DNA of 64,000 bases from contig NC_088780.1 of NCBI RefSeq assembly GCF_958450345.1, positions 94,066,226-94,130,225 on the forward strand, read 5' to 3'. Shown here in pieces: positions 36,953 through 48,691 of this stretch. Each line of letters begins with the position of its first letter. Position 1 is the stretch's first letter. The position numbers and the translations under genes were made by a program. Below the pieces are notes generated by a model. The model was not told the origin of the DNA, did no database searches, and worked only from the letters and a program-made list of their open reading frames with translations. This stretch comes from Calliphora vicina. Its lineage: Eukaryota; Arthropoda; Insecta; Diptera; Calliphoridae.

Positions 36953-37500
36953 AATTGATTTATAATTTGCAACTGATTCCGAGTTATTCGATAAGAAGCA
37001 AAGTCAACCGGAATATTATTGAATACTAAAAATTATGTATAAATTCCATTAGAGAACACACACAAGTTCCCAGCATATTGCACTTCAAAGCCAAATTCCG
37101 AAGTAGAAAAAAACTCAAACTGCTAGACGCTTTCTCCAATGTTACAACATTTGTATTACTCAATTCGCCTTTTATTTTAATCACGAATATCTTAAAAATG
37201 TTGTTATCCATATAAAATTCAACAGAAATAAGTTTCATATAGAAATAAGTCACCTAATTTCGTGGCGATCCATAATCACTCAAAGCTCCCATTAAAGGCC
37301 CACTTCCGAACGTCACTTTAACGAGCATAAATGTCGTAAAAATTATAAAATCCGAATAAAATTTAACAAAAATAAGACTCATATAGAAATAAATCACGTG
37401 ACCTTATTCCAGAACGGTCGTTCTGTAATTGGTCATAACACCCACATCCGAATATATCTCACTAAAACAAAATGATTGAAATTGTAATAAAATAGTGATT
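36953..37500. repeat. Degraded element related to the 46.7/52.2 kb family
   Basis: Phrases GTGGCGATCCATAATCACT, GCTCCCATTAAAGGCCCACT and ACTCATATAGAAATAA match the right-hand parts of the 46.7 and 52.2 kb elements. Two tandemly arranged half copies appear to be present (37190-37330 and 37370-37470). Confidence 0.5.
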
Positions 37501-37514
37501 TGCTTATATCGAGC

Positions 37515-37895
37515 CGTTTTCGCACAAAAGACGTAACCGACAAAAACTAATTTAATAGGAGAGCATTTTTTTAAATATCTCTGGAGTAGGCCATGGTATT
37601 TCTTTAAAACTCCGTTAATAAGTAATAAGAGATATAGGATGCAGTTTGTTTCAATTTCATATATACAATATATCCGATTTTTTTTTTGTCGCTTACGTCT
37701 TTTCCCCGTTACGCATTTTATGATATTAATAAAATTATGTCGGTTAAGACTAAATTTTTTTTATTAAAAAAAATATATTTTCTGCATATCGAGTCATAAC
37801 AGAAAAATGACGTAAGAGCCAAAAACCAAATTTTACAGGGGAAGGTTTTTTTTTAATATCCTTGGTTGAAGTCTTAGTATTACAGTGAACTTGAG
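37515..37895. repeat. CATATCGAG-type element half, interrupted by the next entry
   Basis: TATATCGAGCCG at 37517 and CATATCGAGTCATAAC near 37787, with ACGTAA/CTTACGTC blocks, match the termini of the element at 20577-21091. The region 37790-37890 aligns, reverse-complemented, with 20990-21091. It continues after the inserted element at about 40756. Confidence 0.6.
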
Positions 37896-38299
37896 TATGT
37901 ATTACGGTGATCGATTCTTCGACATTTTTTTAGAAACCGGTTTTCAGTTTCTTCGAAAAATTGTAATTTAATATAAACCGGTTTCGGTTTCGGGTTTTTT
38001 ATAATAACCGGTTAACCGGATTTTTGAAAAAATATTAAAACGCCTAGAAATAAGAAGAAAAGAAGATTTATTTATTAAAATAATAGCGATTAAAACCATT
38101 TTGATTACTTCTTTTATCCTTCACAAGGCCTTCGGTTCAAATTTCAACCATTTTGAAATTAATATTTAATTTTTTCTAAAAGTGAGTGGTTGATATTTTT
38201 GATATTTTATGAATTTCATTTCAAATATCAACAACTATGTTAGGTTTTTAGAAAAACAAATTGGCAAAAAAAATATATATAAACTTGTTTGGACTTATG

Positions 38300-39364
38300 G
38301 GCCCATAATCATAGTCAAACACTAAAGTCGGTTCTTTTTAAAAACAACTTTATATTATGTATTTCCCAACTATAGTCAAAATTAAACTATGTTTTAAATT
38401 GAACCGACTTTAACTGGGTGCCACCTCAAATGTAGAAAATGTTTCCATACAATATACAACAAAATACAGACAAGTGGCACCGCTGAACAGCTGACATAGA
38501 AAATTAAACAAAAAAAGTAACCGGGGACAACTAAAGAAAAAAAGTTTTTTGTGGTGGAAAAATGGAAAAGATAAGATTAATATCATATTTAGAATATTTT
38601 GGTACTAATTTTATTGATAACTGTTCAATAATTGCAAAATCTCTGCCAAATTCTTGTAACTTAATTTTTTCACTTTTTGCAGAACTGTTTTACATGGCGA
38701 AGAACAGCTGATGCTGTTGTTAAATGAGTTAATAACAGCTTCAGCTTGTTTTATATTTACAGTCGACTTTAACGTCAAAAACATACTTTAACTTGTCTAT
38801 GGTAGACCTAAAGTCCACTCTTACTGGCATACCTAAACACGGGCGGCAAGCGTTTTTTAGTTGTCAAAAGTTCTCATGCCCATACAATTTGTATGTAGCA
38901 TACCGAAATAACGTGGCGGCAACGCTTTGCAATTGGAAAATCCAATTTTGACAGCGCGTTTAATAGTGAAGTTAGTTGCAAAACACAATAAATGTAAACA
39001 TATACATACATACAAAGGGAAAAACAAATAAGCAAAAAAATATATGTATATTTGTTATTAGAAAATGGAGGTATGTGTAAATATTTAAAATAGTATACAT
39101 ATATTATTTTCTTTTATATTTATATATTTTATATTATCAGAATTATGGTTATTGTCTAATCAGGGTTGTTATATTTATTTTGTTGATAACCCTGTTTTTA
39201 TTGTTTGACGTATCGTTGCCGCTGTTATTTAGGTATGGCATTTCAGCGTTAAAGCTAAGCGCAAAAAAACGTTCCGTCTTACGCTTTTGTTTAGGTAGGC
39301 CAGTTAAGTAAAGACGACTTTATTTCTATTAAAATATACTTTATTTCTGACTATGATTATGGGC
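38300..39364. mobile_element. Nested inverted-repeat element, GGCCCATAATCATAGTCA termini
   Basis: The 18-bp termini are perfect inverted repeats, followed by imperfect ACTAAAGTCGG/GACTTTATTT matches. The element splits the host copy: text at 38100-38290 and 39480-39630 (GAGTGGTTGATATTTTTGAT; AACTACGTTAGGTTTTTA) appears on both sides, as if host sequence were duplicated. No coding frame. Confidence 0.6.
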
Positions 39365-39630
39365 CAAGGTCTTTTGTTACGTACAATTAAGTTACATTTT
39401 TTCAGAGCATTGGTAGCAATACAATATATCGTTGGTAACTCTAATATATATCTGTCTCTTTTCATCATACTTGCTGAACTATTGTTTTTCTTATCCTTCA
39501 TAAGGTCTTCGGGTAAAATGTTACCCATTTTGAAATTAAAATTGCATTTTTTCTAAAAATGAGTGGTTGATATTTTTGATATTTTATGACTTTAATTTAA
39601 TTTCAAATGTCTACAACTACGTTAGGTTTT

Positions 39631-40260
39631 TATACCCTTCACCTTCGTGAGAAGGGTATATATAAGTTTATCATTCCGTTTGTAATTTCTGCATTTTTCA
39701 TTTCCGACCCTATAAAGTATATATATTCTGGATCCTTATAGATAGCGGAGTCGATTAAGCCATGTCCGTCTGTCTGTTGAAATCAGTTTTCTGAAGACCC
39801 CAGATATCTTCGGGATCCAAATCTTCAATAATTCTGTCAGACATGCTTTCGAGAAGTTTGCTATTTAAAATCAGCAAAATCGGTCCATAAACAGCGGAGA
39901 TATGAGCAAAAAAACCGGGATAACCTCGATTTTTGACCTATTTTTGATCAATATCTGGATTACTAAGATATTTCAAAGTCCATTGCAACGATGTAGATAA
40001 GTCTATAGTAAGTTGGACCTACAATGGATCAAAATCGGGAAAAATATTTTTTAACCCGAATTTTTTTTCATCAAAAATTTTTTTTGTCATAAATTTTTTT
40101 TCCAAAAAAAAAACAATTTCAAAAAAAAAAGTTTTGAAAAACAATTAAAAAAATTAAATTTTGTTTACCTTAAAATATTTCAAAAAATTTATTTTAAAGT
40201 ATGATTTGGTGAAGGGTATATAAGATTCGGCACAGCCGAATATAGCTCTCTTACTTGTTT
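39631..40260 (+). mobile_element. Helentron/DINE-like non-autonomous element, plus orientation
   Basis: Starts TATACCCTTCACC with a short inverted repeat (GAAGGGTATATA), contains the diagnostic phrase GATAGCGGAGTCGATTAAGC, and ends with GGTGAAGGGTATATAAG, the ATTCGGC-ACA-GCCGAAT hairpin and CTCTCTTACTTGTTTTTT. Full-length match to 36317-36952 in the opposite orientation. Confidence 0.7.
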
Positions 40261-41082
40261 TTTTAAAAAAAATCCATTTCTTATTTGTGTCAAATTTGAT
40301 ACGATGATCGTTAACATAAGTAAATTTGAAGACCCTATGAAGGTAAAATAATCTCTTAGGAATAGTAAAACACAGTTTAAATGCTTTGGAGTATCTCAAT
40401 TTTTTTTTGTTTTTATAAAACTAGACATTGAAAATTATCTTTTACTTGGTGTATTTGTAGGACATATAGAAAACAAAACATTGAGTAAGTTTTCAGGCTT
40501 TCCAGATCACTTGTGAGATTTTCTAAATAAAAAAAGTCTTCTAAAATAGTTGGAGTACATATTTGTTTAAATTTTTTGGGATTTTGAATATTTTTTAAAG
40601 TTTTTAATACACTAAAACTCATAAAAACACACATTTAGAAAAACCCGGCTATTCGAGGAGAAAAACCCGGTTTCTTCGATATTCGAAATGTGAGCTTTTC
40701 AAAAAAAAAAAATGATTATAACCGGTTGTTAAAAACCGGTCCGATCACCCTAATATGTATGCACTGTCTTAACTATACATTGCTTTATCTATATATATAA
40801 AAATTAAATGGTCCATGTATGTAATGGCATCACGTGAGAACGGCTTGAGCGATTTGGCAGATTTTTTTTATTCGATACGAAATTTTCAGGAGATGGTTAG
40901 TAAAGAAAAAATTTTAAAATTCCGGATAAAACTCTGAAATTATTTTTTCTTTGAGTCCAGTCAACTATAATAAAAAAGCTCCCTAAAGTATGCAGTACAA
41001 ATTTAGATATTTTATTTCAAATAAATAAGAACAGGCTGGTGTATTTGTTAAAACTAATAAAGACGTACGTCTGGGTGTACAT

Positions 41083-41835
41083 TAGTGTGTCCCAAAAAAA
41101 GTTTGTTTTCTTATTTTCGTGGGTGCTCAAGCATAATTTGAAAGCTTATAGGGTAGAGTATTTTTGGGATTTTTTTCAGATTTTTCGGAAGAGGATTAGA
41201 GGTCGCTCAAGTCATGTTTTTGCCGTAAGCGCCATGATTATCAATTTTCGTTTTTTGATAAACATCGATAGTTCTCGATCATCTCAAAAAATACTATTAC
41301 TGTATGATGTTACAGCAAAAACAATTTAGACGTATGTACACTAGGGTGTCCCATTATTAAGAATTAATTGATCTTTCAAACTGCAATGTTAGTTTTTTTA
41401 ATTTTCATAAAAATTTTAAAAGTTATAAAGTCTTATTTACAAAATTTCGAAAAATTGTAATGTAGGGCACCTTAATGAGCCAATTCATTGCAAAAACAAA
41501 AAATGTTTGCACACAAAAATAAAGCATGGACATTTTTCTTTTAAACTTTGTTATGAATAAAACTTAAAAAAAGGCCGACAAACACGATTTTTGGCAAAAA
41601 CTCGACTTGAGCGACCTCTTCCGAAAAATCTGAAAAAAATCTCAAAAATACTATACCCTATAAGCTTTCAAATTATGTTTGAGCCCCAACAAACATTTTT
41701 TTTTGGGACACCCTAGTGTACATACGTCTAAATTGTTTTTGCTCATACATCATACAGTGATAGTATTTTGTGAGATGATCGAGAACTATCGATGTTTATC
41801 AAAAAACGAAAATGGATAATCATGGCGCTTACGTC
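41083..41835. repeat. Interleaved pair of inverted repeats
   Basis: Arm R1 (41083-41212) pairs with R1' (41604-41716), for example AAATTATGTTTGAG against its complement. R2 (41225-41343) pairs with R2' (41714-41834), for example AACTATCGATGTTTATCAAA. The order is R1-R2-R1'-R2'. R2 is related to 20590-20720. The frames 41039-41329 and 41792-42085 are accidental. Confidence 0.7.
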
Positions 41836-41839
41836 TTTC

Positions 41840-42720
41840 TGGCGGTTATCACTCGATATGCTCAGTTATATGGTCGGACTTGACGGACTATACTTTCTTA
41901 CTTGCTTTAATAATCTAAACGAAAACAGAGCCATCAAAATTATTTTGAAACCAGTTCAATTTCAAATCTTGTATCGCACTGCACGATGCTATAAGGTTCC
42001 ATTAGACTACTATGCGCTCCTACAGTTATCCATTAATCATGATTTGACAAAGCCTTCCACTTCTCCTGACTGTGGACAAATATAGTCACCCCATCTTGCA
42101 TATTGATGCTATCAGTTATTATTAGCTCCAAGGTTTTCTGAAATACCAGAATCTCAGCCTGAAGACACGGGGAGTTTGTAAAACATCAGACTTCCCGTCT
42201 TCGCTATGTTGATACCAGCTGCATTGTTTATATACATATTCGATCTATCTATACTACAAACCCTTAATAAAGACTTTCGTATCCAAGAGACAGACAACAC
42301 TATCGAAAATCTTCATTAAGGAAGACCAAGGTAATGTTATCGAAATCATTATGTTATAATCCACGGATGGATAAAAGTCTGTCCAGTTGATGCTGTTGGC
42401 CGTTTTGACAATCTCAATAAAGAGATCCAAAATCATCATTGAGGGGGTCTTATCTAAGTCGATTTTGATTATCTTATAATCCGTAACACCCGCATAGATC
42501 AGAACGATTTAAATGAATATATATTCGCGGGCGTTTATGTGTGATTAAAATTTCAAGGATTTTAGAACTTGATTGTCTCTCCTGATAATGTTTTTACAAT
42601 GAATATAAAAAATTCAACAAAACATGAGTTTTATTCCTTTTAGTATCAAATTTTAAAAACCGGTTAAATCAAGATTTCGAATATAAATCGATTATTCGGT
42701 TAACCGGTTTTTAAACACTA
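41840..42720. repeat. Mixed repeat fragments between the two transporters
   Basis: Includes a GTCGGACTTGACGGACTATA block ending TTTCTTACTTGC (41872-41905), which is a remnant of the helentron-like 3' end, then the possible LINE fragment (42040-42185), and an ACCGGTT-type fragment at 42655-42710. No transporter exon is visible. Confidence 0.5.
42040..42185 (-). pseudogene. Possible LINE RNase H domain fragment
   Basis: On the minus strand a frame reads LQAEILVFQKTLELI, followed by INMQDGVTIFVHSQEKWKALSN. This follows the usual RNase H pattern of fly LINEs (QAEILAI-KAL- then IFVDSQAALKAL), with the catalytic aspartate of VDSQ replaced by histidine. It is short and damaged, and recognised only by pattern. 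Confidence 0.4.
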
Positions 42721-42904
42721 GAAGAGATATCTTGAGGCTGATCACAATGATCAAGGAGTAGTGTCTGTCACTGTCCTAATAACCTAATAAAATATTCTAT
42801 AAATAAAATCGCTATTTTCGTTAGTTAATTAATAGGTAGTTAGATACATATATTTTTGTATAAGTATGTATATTTATGTATGTAAATATAATATACTATT
42901 TATA

Positions 42905-42910
42905 TTTATT
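42905..42910 (-). terminator. Candidate poly(A) signal of the complete Tret1-like gene
   Basis: AATAAA on the minus strand, 224 bases past the TAA stop at 43134. It is the first canonical hexamer seen downstream of the stop; position fits a short 3' untranslated region. Confidence 0.45.
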
Positions 42911-43133
42911 TAAGGAATCATAATCATTATTAAAATCATTTTATATCGTATAATTAAAACTAAAGTTATTGACTAAACATTTAAAGGAATACTTTTAATT
43001 TGTTTCGTGTAAAATGTTTAAACAAATATCTGGCTAAACTCATTACACACACACAAATGTTGATTATCTTACTAATTACGGTATGACGTTAACGCTTATC
43101 CCTCCCTGCTCAATGGTACATTTTTAGCGGCGC

Positions 43134-46100
43134 TTAACCTCTCTTGCCATTAAGTCTATCTTGAATCTCTTGCAGACTTAAGCCTTTAGTTTCCATTACA
43201 ACGAACAGGGTGAAGAAGAAAGCACACACACAGAAAATAGCAAACAGCCAGAAGGCATAATATGAACCCATAGCATCCAATGAGGGATAGAAATATGTGA
43301 CCAGGAAACCCAATATCCAACATGTTGAGGCCACCATTGAAGAGGCTATGGATTTAACATTGGCGGGGAACATTTCACCTAAGACAGCCCAAGGTAGAGG
43401 ACCAAAGCCAACACAATACACAATATTGTATACGACCAGGGCGGGAACGGGCAGCCATAGAACATTGGATGTATCACCCACAACCAGTTGAACGTAGAAG
43501 AAGGCACCCAAGGCGGCCAAACCAATACTCATGACACCGGCCGAAGTCAGTAAAATAACTTTGCGACCCAAACGATCAGCAATAATGGGTGTTAGGCCCG
43601 ACGAAGCCACCTGGACGGCACCAACAATAATCGTAGCAATAGCAGGGTCCAAGCCAGTGTTGGCACTTTCGAATATAGACTGTGAGTTAAACAGCACCAC
43701 GTTAATACCGGACAACTGCTGGAAGGCTATAAGACCAGCAGAGATGATCAAAGCCTTACGATTACCGGGATTTTTAATGATATCAATCATAGTTCCTTTA
43801 TTAGCCATAGATTCTTCGACCACAGCCTGAATAGTGGCCATTTCGTCCTGTACGCCCTCGGCGGATTGCCCTCTCAAGAATTGTAACGATTTTAGAGCAT
43901 CCGATTTACGACCTTTACCAGCATAATAATAAGGACTTTCAGGCATAAAGAAGAAGACCACATCGAAAACAATGGGCACTACAATGCAACACCATTGCAA
44001 GGCCTGATATGAGACATACGGACCAATAGCGTACACATAAAGAATGCCACCTGAAAGATTTGTTTAAATATTCAAGTTAACAACTAAATTAACAATAATT
44101 TATTTAACAAAAAAAAATACCTACCCACAATAAACAATTGCATGAGCGAACCGGTGGCACCTCTAACACTATCCGTTGCAATTTCACCCACATACATTGG
44201 CTGGGCCGTCATAACAAAGCCCACACCAAAACCCTGTATCAAACGTGCCAATAGTAATACCCAAACTGCTCCACCAATCATCATGAGCACATACGCAATC
44301 ACAAAAAATACTGAACTGGAAAGTAACACCCATTTGCGACCGATCTTATCAGCCAAAGGGCCAGCGACAAAGGGAGCTGAAATATAAAATATTTTTTGAT
44401 GTGAAGATGTTTAAGCTTTGAAAAATAACAAATATAATATAGAAAACACCTGGAAGTTTTAAAATTTTGAGATCAAATTCGAAAATCCTTATGTATTCTA
44501 GGTGTTTTCCATGATAAATAGTATTAGTAGAATTTTGTTTTTAAAAATAACTTACATTTTCTATTTGTTAATAATGTATTATTTACAGATGTTTTTTTTT
44601 ATAAGTTACATATGTGATATGATGATGAGATTTAGAGTTCATTTTAAGGTTCACAATTTACACTAAACTTAAAAATGTACGAAATTGAAGTTACAATAAA
44701 TAAAACTTGAGAAATCTTGAAGGAATTAGAGTGTTCCGATGAATAGATTTTTTGGAAATATGTTATAGGAATACCTCTCATATGATCTTAGTACAATTTC
44801 TCCAAGTTTTTTTCCAAAAAATGTAATATTTAACTAGCTTTTTTGGACAAATTATACGGGGATCTGGAAGACTTCAGTAATTAAATTGTTTGGATTTTTC
44901 CGTATTAAACTCTTGATTAAACATCGCTTGAGTAGTATTCCTAAAAAATGTATTCAATGAATTACTATTGCCAGAATTCAATCGAAAACTGTGTTTCAAC
45001 ACTTTGATAATTGGAATATTTATTTGAAGTTGTTAGAAACATTTGATTCAGGCCATTTTATCAATCTTAAATGTTATTCAAATATCTCCTTGACTTTAAA
45101 TTCGACTGTTTTACCTAGTCCAGAATTTGTCAATATATTCGTACCGACTAAATAGCTTACTAGCTATTCTTTTAAAATTATTTGGGAAATAATACAGAGT
45201 AAAATATTATTATATATATACAGGGAAAACAGATTCGTAGTAACAATCGAATTTGTTGCCAATCAAATGATTCGGTTGCACATATAGAATTTTTCAGTTC
45301 TATCAAAAGAAAGGCAGCAGATTAAGAAGAATTTCGGTTAAAGCAACCAAACTTTAGTTACCCCTTCTATAATTTTGTACCCACAACTGTAAAATTGGTT
45401 CACTAAGACAGAATTATTCGATTGGCTACAAATTCTGTTGCAGCCACGAATCCTTTTTCTTTGTGTAATTGAAATATTATCACAGTCCAAATTGGTTTGG
45501 CTTCTGCGAAATGGATAGAAGAAATCTTAATATCTCAATCAATATCTTTTAATTCCAAGAACCTATTAACTATTAAGTAGAGTTCTATATATGAAACCAA
45601 ATATTGAGAGGTAAAGAAAAGTTTCATCGATACAACAATTAAAATAATTTATACCTCCGATTTGATTTGCCTTCGCACGGCTCTCAATATAAATATTCTT
45701 AGTTGGTCCACAAACCCATACGTATCTGGTATTGTATTGAACAACTAAATTGTGACATCTGAGGTTGTGGTTAAAAAACTGAGGAATTTTGAATGTTTAC
45801 ATTCAAAAGGTGCGATTGTCCATCTGTTTCGTTTAATAATATAAACTTTCAACATTCTGAAACTGTTATATACTTGGTATTTCTTTAGACCAGTGTTCAG
45901 AAACTCATTGCCTTTAGGTCTCGAACGCGATATATTATTCAGATTTGCATAACACGAATGTGAGTGAAACTCAGTAAAATTTTCGATAGGGAAACAAATT
46001 GAAGATTGTGAATCAAAAACACAATCGAAAAATTCTTTTAATGCAGCATTACTAAAAAGGCATTTGTGCAGATCACTGATTTAAACAAAGTTCTTATATG

Positions 46101-48660
46101 GCGAACCCACATAATGATTAGAACTTCTAGTCTGCATTTGTTTATCAAAGTCAGCTAGACTCCAATTACGAGAAACATACTAACTATTATTAATCTAATA
46201 CAGAACACAATCTATGAAGAGAGCACTATGTGAGAGAAATATGTTCCTTAACATATTCAACTACAATCCTTCGTAGAGCCGATTTACCAAATCGTATGAA
46301 TATGAATTGAGAACAAATAGATCAATGTTTTAAATACTCAAAGCCTTATTCATAAACAATTTTTAAATTTAAACAACATTTAAAATCAAATTTTGTATGG
46401 AACGTTTGCTTTAAAACATTGATTAAATTTTAATTTTAATTTTCTATGAATATTGGGGTTATTGTTTAGCTTAATTAATTATAGATCCAAACCTTGAATA
46501 TAATGTTAACAAATAAACAAATTTGGGATCTGAAAATTGTCTTAATAACTATTCAAATGGTTTTCATAAAAAACTCCATACCATTTCCAATTGTATTTCA
46601 GAAATTTCCAATTGAATTTCAGTATTTTCTATTTGTATTTCAGAAATTTTCATTTGACTTTCAGTATTTATACCCTACACCACCATAGTGGGGAGGGTAT
46701 AATGCATTTGCGCAGATGTTTGTAACGGCCAAAAATATTAATCTAACACCCACTTTAAAGTATACCGATCGACTTGTAGATATTTCGATAAAATTTGGTA
46801 CATATATTTGTTTCGGCCCAAGAACCAAGCTTATTGAAAAAGGCTGAAATCGGGCAGTTATTTTACCTAGCCCCCATACAAATGTCCTCCCGAAATTGGA
46901 CTTTATCGGTCATAAATTTTTAATTTATATAGGTATCTACACAAATTTTGCTCCAAATAAGTTTTAAATATACGAAATTCATGGCACCAATTTTTGTTAC
47001 AATCGGTCCATAATTAGTCATAGCTCCCATATAGACCCGCTTCCGAAAATCACTCACGAATATAAATTATTGATATTTTAAAAGAAAAATGTTTTTGGAA
47101 AAACATTTACTTAGTGTAGGGTATTATATCGTCGGGCTTGACCGACCATACACTCTTACTTGTTTTTATTTGTATTTCATAATTTTCCAATTGTTTTTCA
47201 GAATTTTCTATTTGTATTTAAAAAATGTCCATTTCCATTGGAAAATTCTGAAATTCAAATGGAATATTTTGAAATATAATTAGAAACATTTGAAATGGTG
47301 TAGTGCAATCTGAAATACATTTCGATTTACTTTTAATTCGTTATGTACAAAGAAAGCCCAATAATAATTTAGTACTTTCCATTAAAAAAAATACTCTTTG
47401 GGTATAAGTTCAGCACCATATGAAAAGTTCAATTTGATATGCCTGGATTCTAGTAAATATCGGAAATTTATCAAGCCATTTAAACTAGCTGATGACCACG
47501 ATTTCAATAAATTGGGGGTCATGGTCCGACCGACCGATAAAGGTCTTATTTACTTTACTTTAATTTTAGAAACTTATATGAGAAATTGCAAAAATCTCAA
47601 AAATTTTGGATTTAAAAAATATAAGGCCGAATTAACGCATTCGTGATGTTGTAAAAATTATCGTAATTTTCGTATTTGAGATTATGGCATTCGGCCAAGA
47701 AATCTAGTACATTATTTAGCTCATTCGATAATTCAGTCCCTTATTTAAAAAATGTCCGAAAAATTTTATAAATATATATAAATGTCATTGTAGTTAGAAT
47801 TTTTCATCTCATTATTAATACATAATTGGTTTCGCATTACTTTTTTGATTTTCAATATATTGTAAAAAAAAAAACAAAAGCAACTCACAGAAATTTTAAA
47901 TTTAGAAACTGTGAATCCGAATAATGCAATAAGAATCCTAGATTTTGAGTTAAATTTTACTTTTAACCATAAGATCACAATCCTGGTTCATAGTTCAATA
48001 ACTAATTAGTTGTTATTACTTCAAAATTTTAAATATCATAACTTATTCACTTATATTTTTAAACTTCCCACTTAAGCAAACATTTTTTAATTACTTCTCG
48101 ATAAAATAGCAGAGTTTCGTGAATAAATGGGGTATAGATCACCAAATTTGAAACATATTTCTTTTAAGAATAGTTCGCGAAAGTTCTTAATTTCTATAAT
48201 GTTATATTTAAGTATTTTCTTGATTAATTGTTATACTAATTTTATTTAATTGAATACACTTTAATAAAAACTCACCAACTAAAGCACCCAAAGCCACAAT
48301 GGAAGCAATCCAAGCATCATCTGAGGCATCAATTTTATGATCCAATGGAGAATCAGAAGTGTCGTCTGATTTTAATTTCGGCGCAATGGGTGAGGTCCAG
48401 CCTAAACAAGTACCCACCGCAAAAGCAGATAAATTGGCTAAAAATTTCAATAAAAAAAAATAGTAAACATTAAAATTTTACATATTTTTATTTTGATTTT
48501 TATAAAATAACAATAAAAATAACTCACCCGCTACAGCGGCCATAAAAATACGTCCAGTTTTAACAGGTTCCATTTTATTACTACGTGTAGGTGTAAATCC
48601 TTCACTTATTTGAAATGGACTTACTTCTTGGTATTTGATTTGCGGTTCGTCTGAACTCAT
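43134..48660 (-). CDS. Tret1: Tret1-like facilitated trehalose transporter, complete, four coding exons
   Basis: Seen: coding exons at 48660-48528, 48437-48276, 44376-44125 and 44050-43134 (TAA stop) join with GT-AG borders, every intron in phase 1, giving 487 residues. The N-terminus is a hydrophilic cytosolic segment (about 1-35). Major facilitator (sugar porter) motifs follow: GWTSP in the first membrane segment, LADKIGRKW at 106-114, PESP at 219-222, QQLSGIN at 293-299, DRLGRK at 341-346, GPLPW at 399-403, METKG at 468-472. Family knowledge: this pattern is the insect Tret1 group, twelve-helix plasma-membrane uniporters moving trehalose down its gradient; short Drosophila forms are about this length. 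The ATG at 48660 has a purine at -3. Intron 2 (48275-44377) is 3.9 kb and repeat-filled. A longer isoform from upstream exons, as in Drosophila Tret1-1, is not excluded. Substrate is inferred from family, so glucose transport is an alternative. Confidence 0.94.
45221..45465. mobile_element. CACAGAGAAAACAG-type MITE, copy 4, in Tret1 intron 2
   Basis: 245 bp and more diverged (start CAGGGAAAACAG, end TTTCTTTGTG), flanked by TA in a TA-repeat. It sits inside the second intron of the complete transporter gene, and the divergence suggests an older insertion. Confidence 0.8.
46560..47295. repeat. Minisatellite split by an element, Tret1 intron 2
   Basis: Units of roughly 21-22 bases based on TTTCAGAAATTTTCCAATTG occur at 46575-46665 and resume at 47160-47230, then run inverted (ATTGGAAAATTCTGAAATTC) to about 47290. 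The element at 46668-47168 sits in the middle, so the array predates it. Confidence 0.7.
46668..47168 (+). mobile_element. Second helentron-like family: CACCACCATAGTGG element, in Tret1 intron 2
   Basis: Starts TATACCCTACACCACCATAG with the paired GGAGGGTATAA, and ends with a hairpin-forming GTCGG-GCTTGA-CCGAC followed by ACACTCTTACTTGTTTTT. The terminus is shared with the 39.6 kb family although the bodies differ. It interrupts a minisatellite that resumes on the other side. Confidence 0.65.
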
Positions 48661-48691
48661 TTAGTGCACAGGCATATGGCAGTTAAATAAG
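48661..48691 (-). promoter_or_regulatory. Tret1: Candidate 5' leader segment of the complete Tret1-like gene with upstream splice acceptor
   Basis: On the minus strand a T-rich tract followed by TTTTGTAG ends at 48692, 31 bases before the last leader base. It could be the acceptor of a leader intron, which would place the true transcription start further up, beyond 48700. The alternative is that transcription starts close by and this is a fortuitous match; no TATA box or strong initiator was seen nearby. Confidence 0.3.

Larger units (their letters stand above)
37897..40752. mobile_element. hAT-like element with GGTGATCG termini, carrying nested insertions
   Basis: The termini TTACGGTGATCG (left) and CGATCACCCTAA (right) are inverted with one mismatch, and sub-terminal AACCGGTT/ACCGG motifs recur on both sides. 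TATGTA flanks each end, and the uninterrupted target (GAGTATGTATGCAC in complement) survives at about 20978-20992 in a related element, confirming the insertion. Nested inside are elements at 38300-39364 and 39631-40260. Confidence 0.65.

Noticed and set aside
42240..42440. Possible diverged N-terminal exon of the transporter paralogue (contains INWTDF)
   Set aside because: No GW-SP motif, no phase-1 donor at the expected place, and no similarity to the cytosolic N-terminus of the complete gene.
43297..44387. Plus-strand frames 43297-43491, 43531-43830 and 44142-44387
   Set aside because: They are antisense shadows of the transporter exons, which carry all family motifs on the minus strand.
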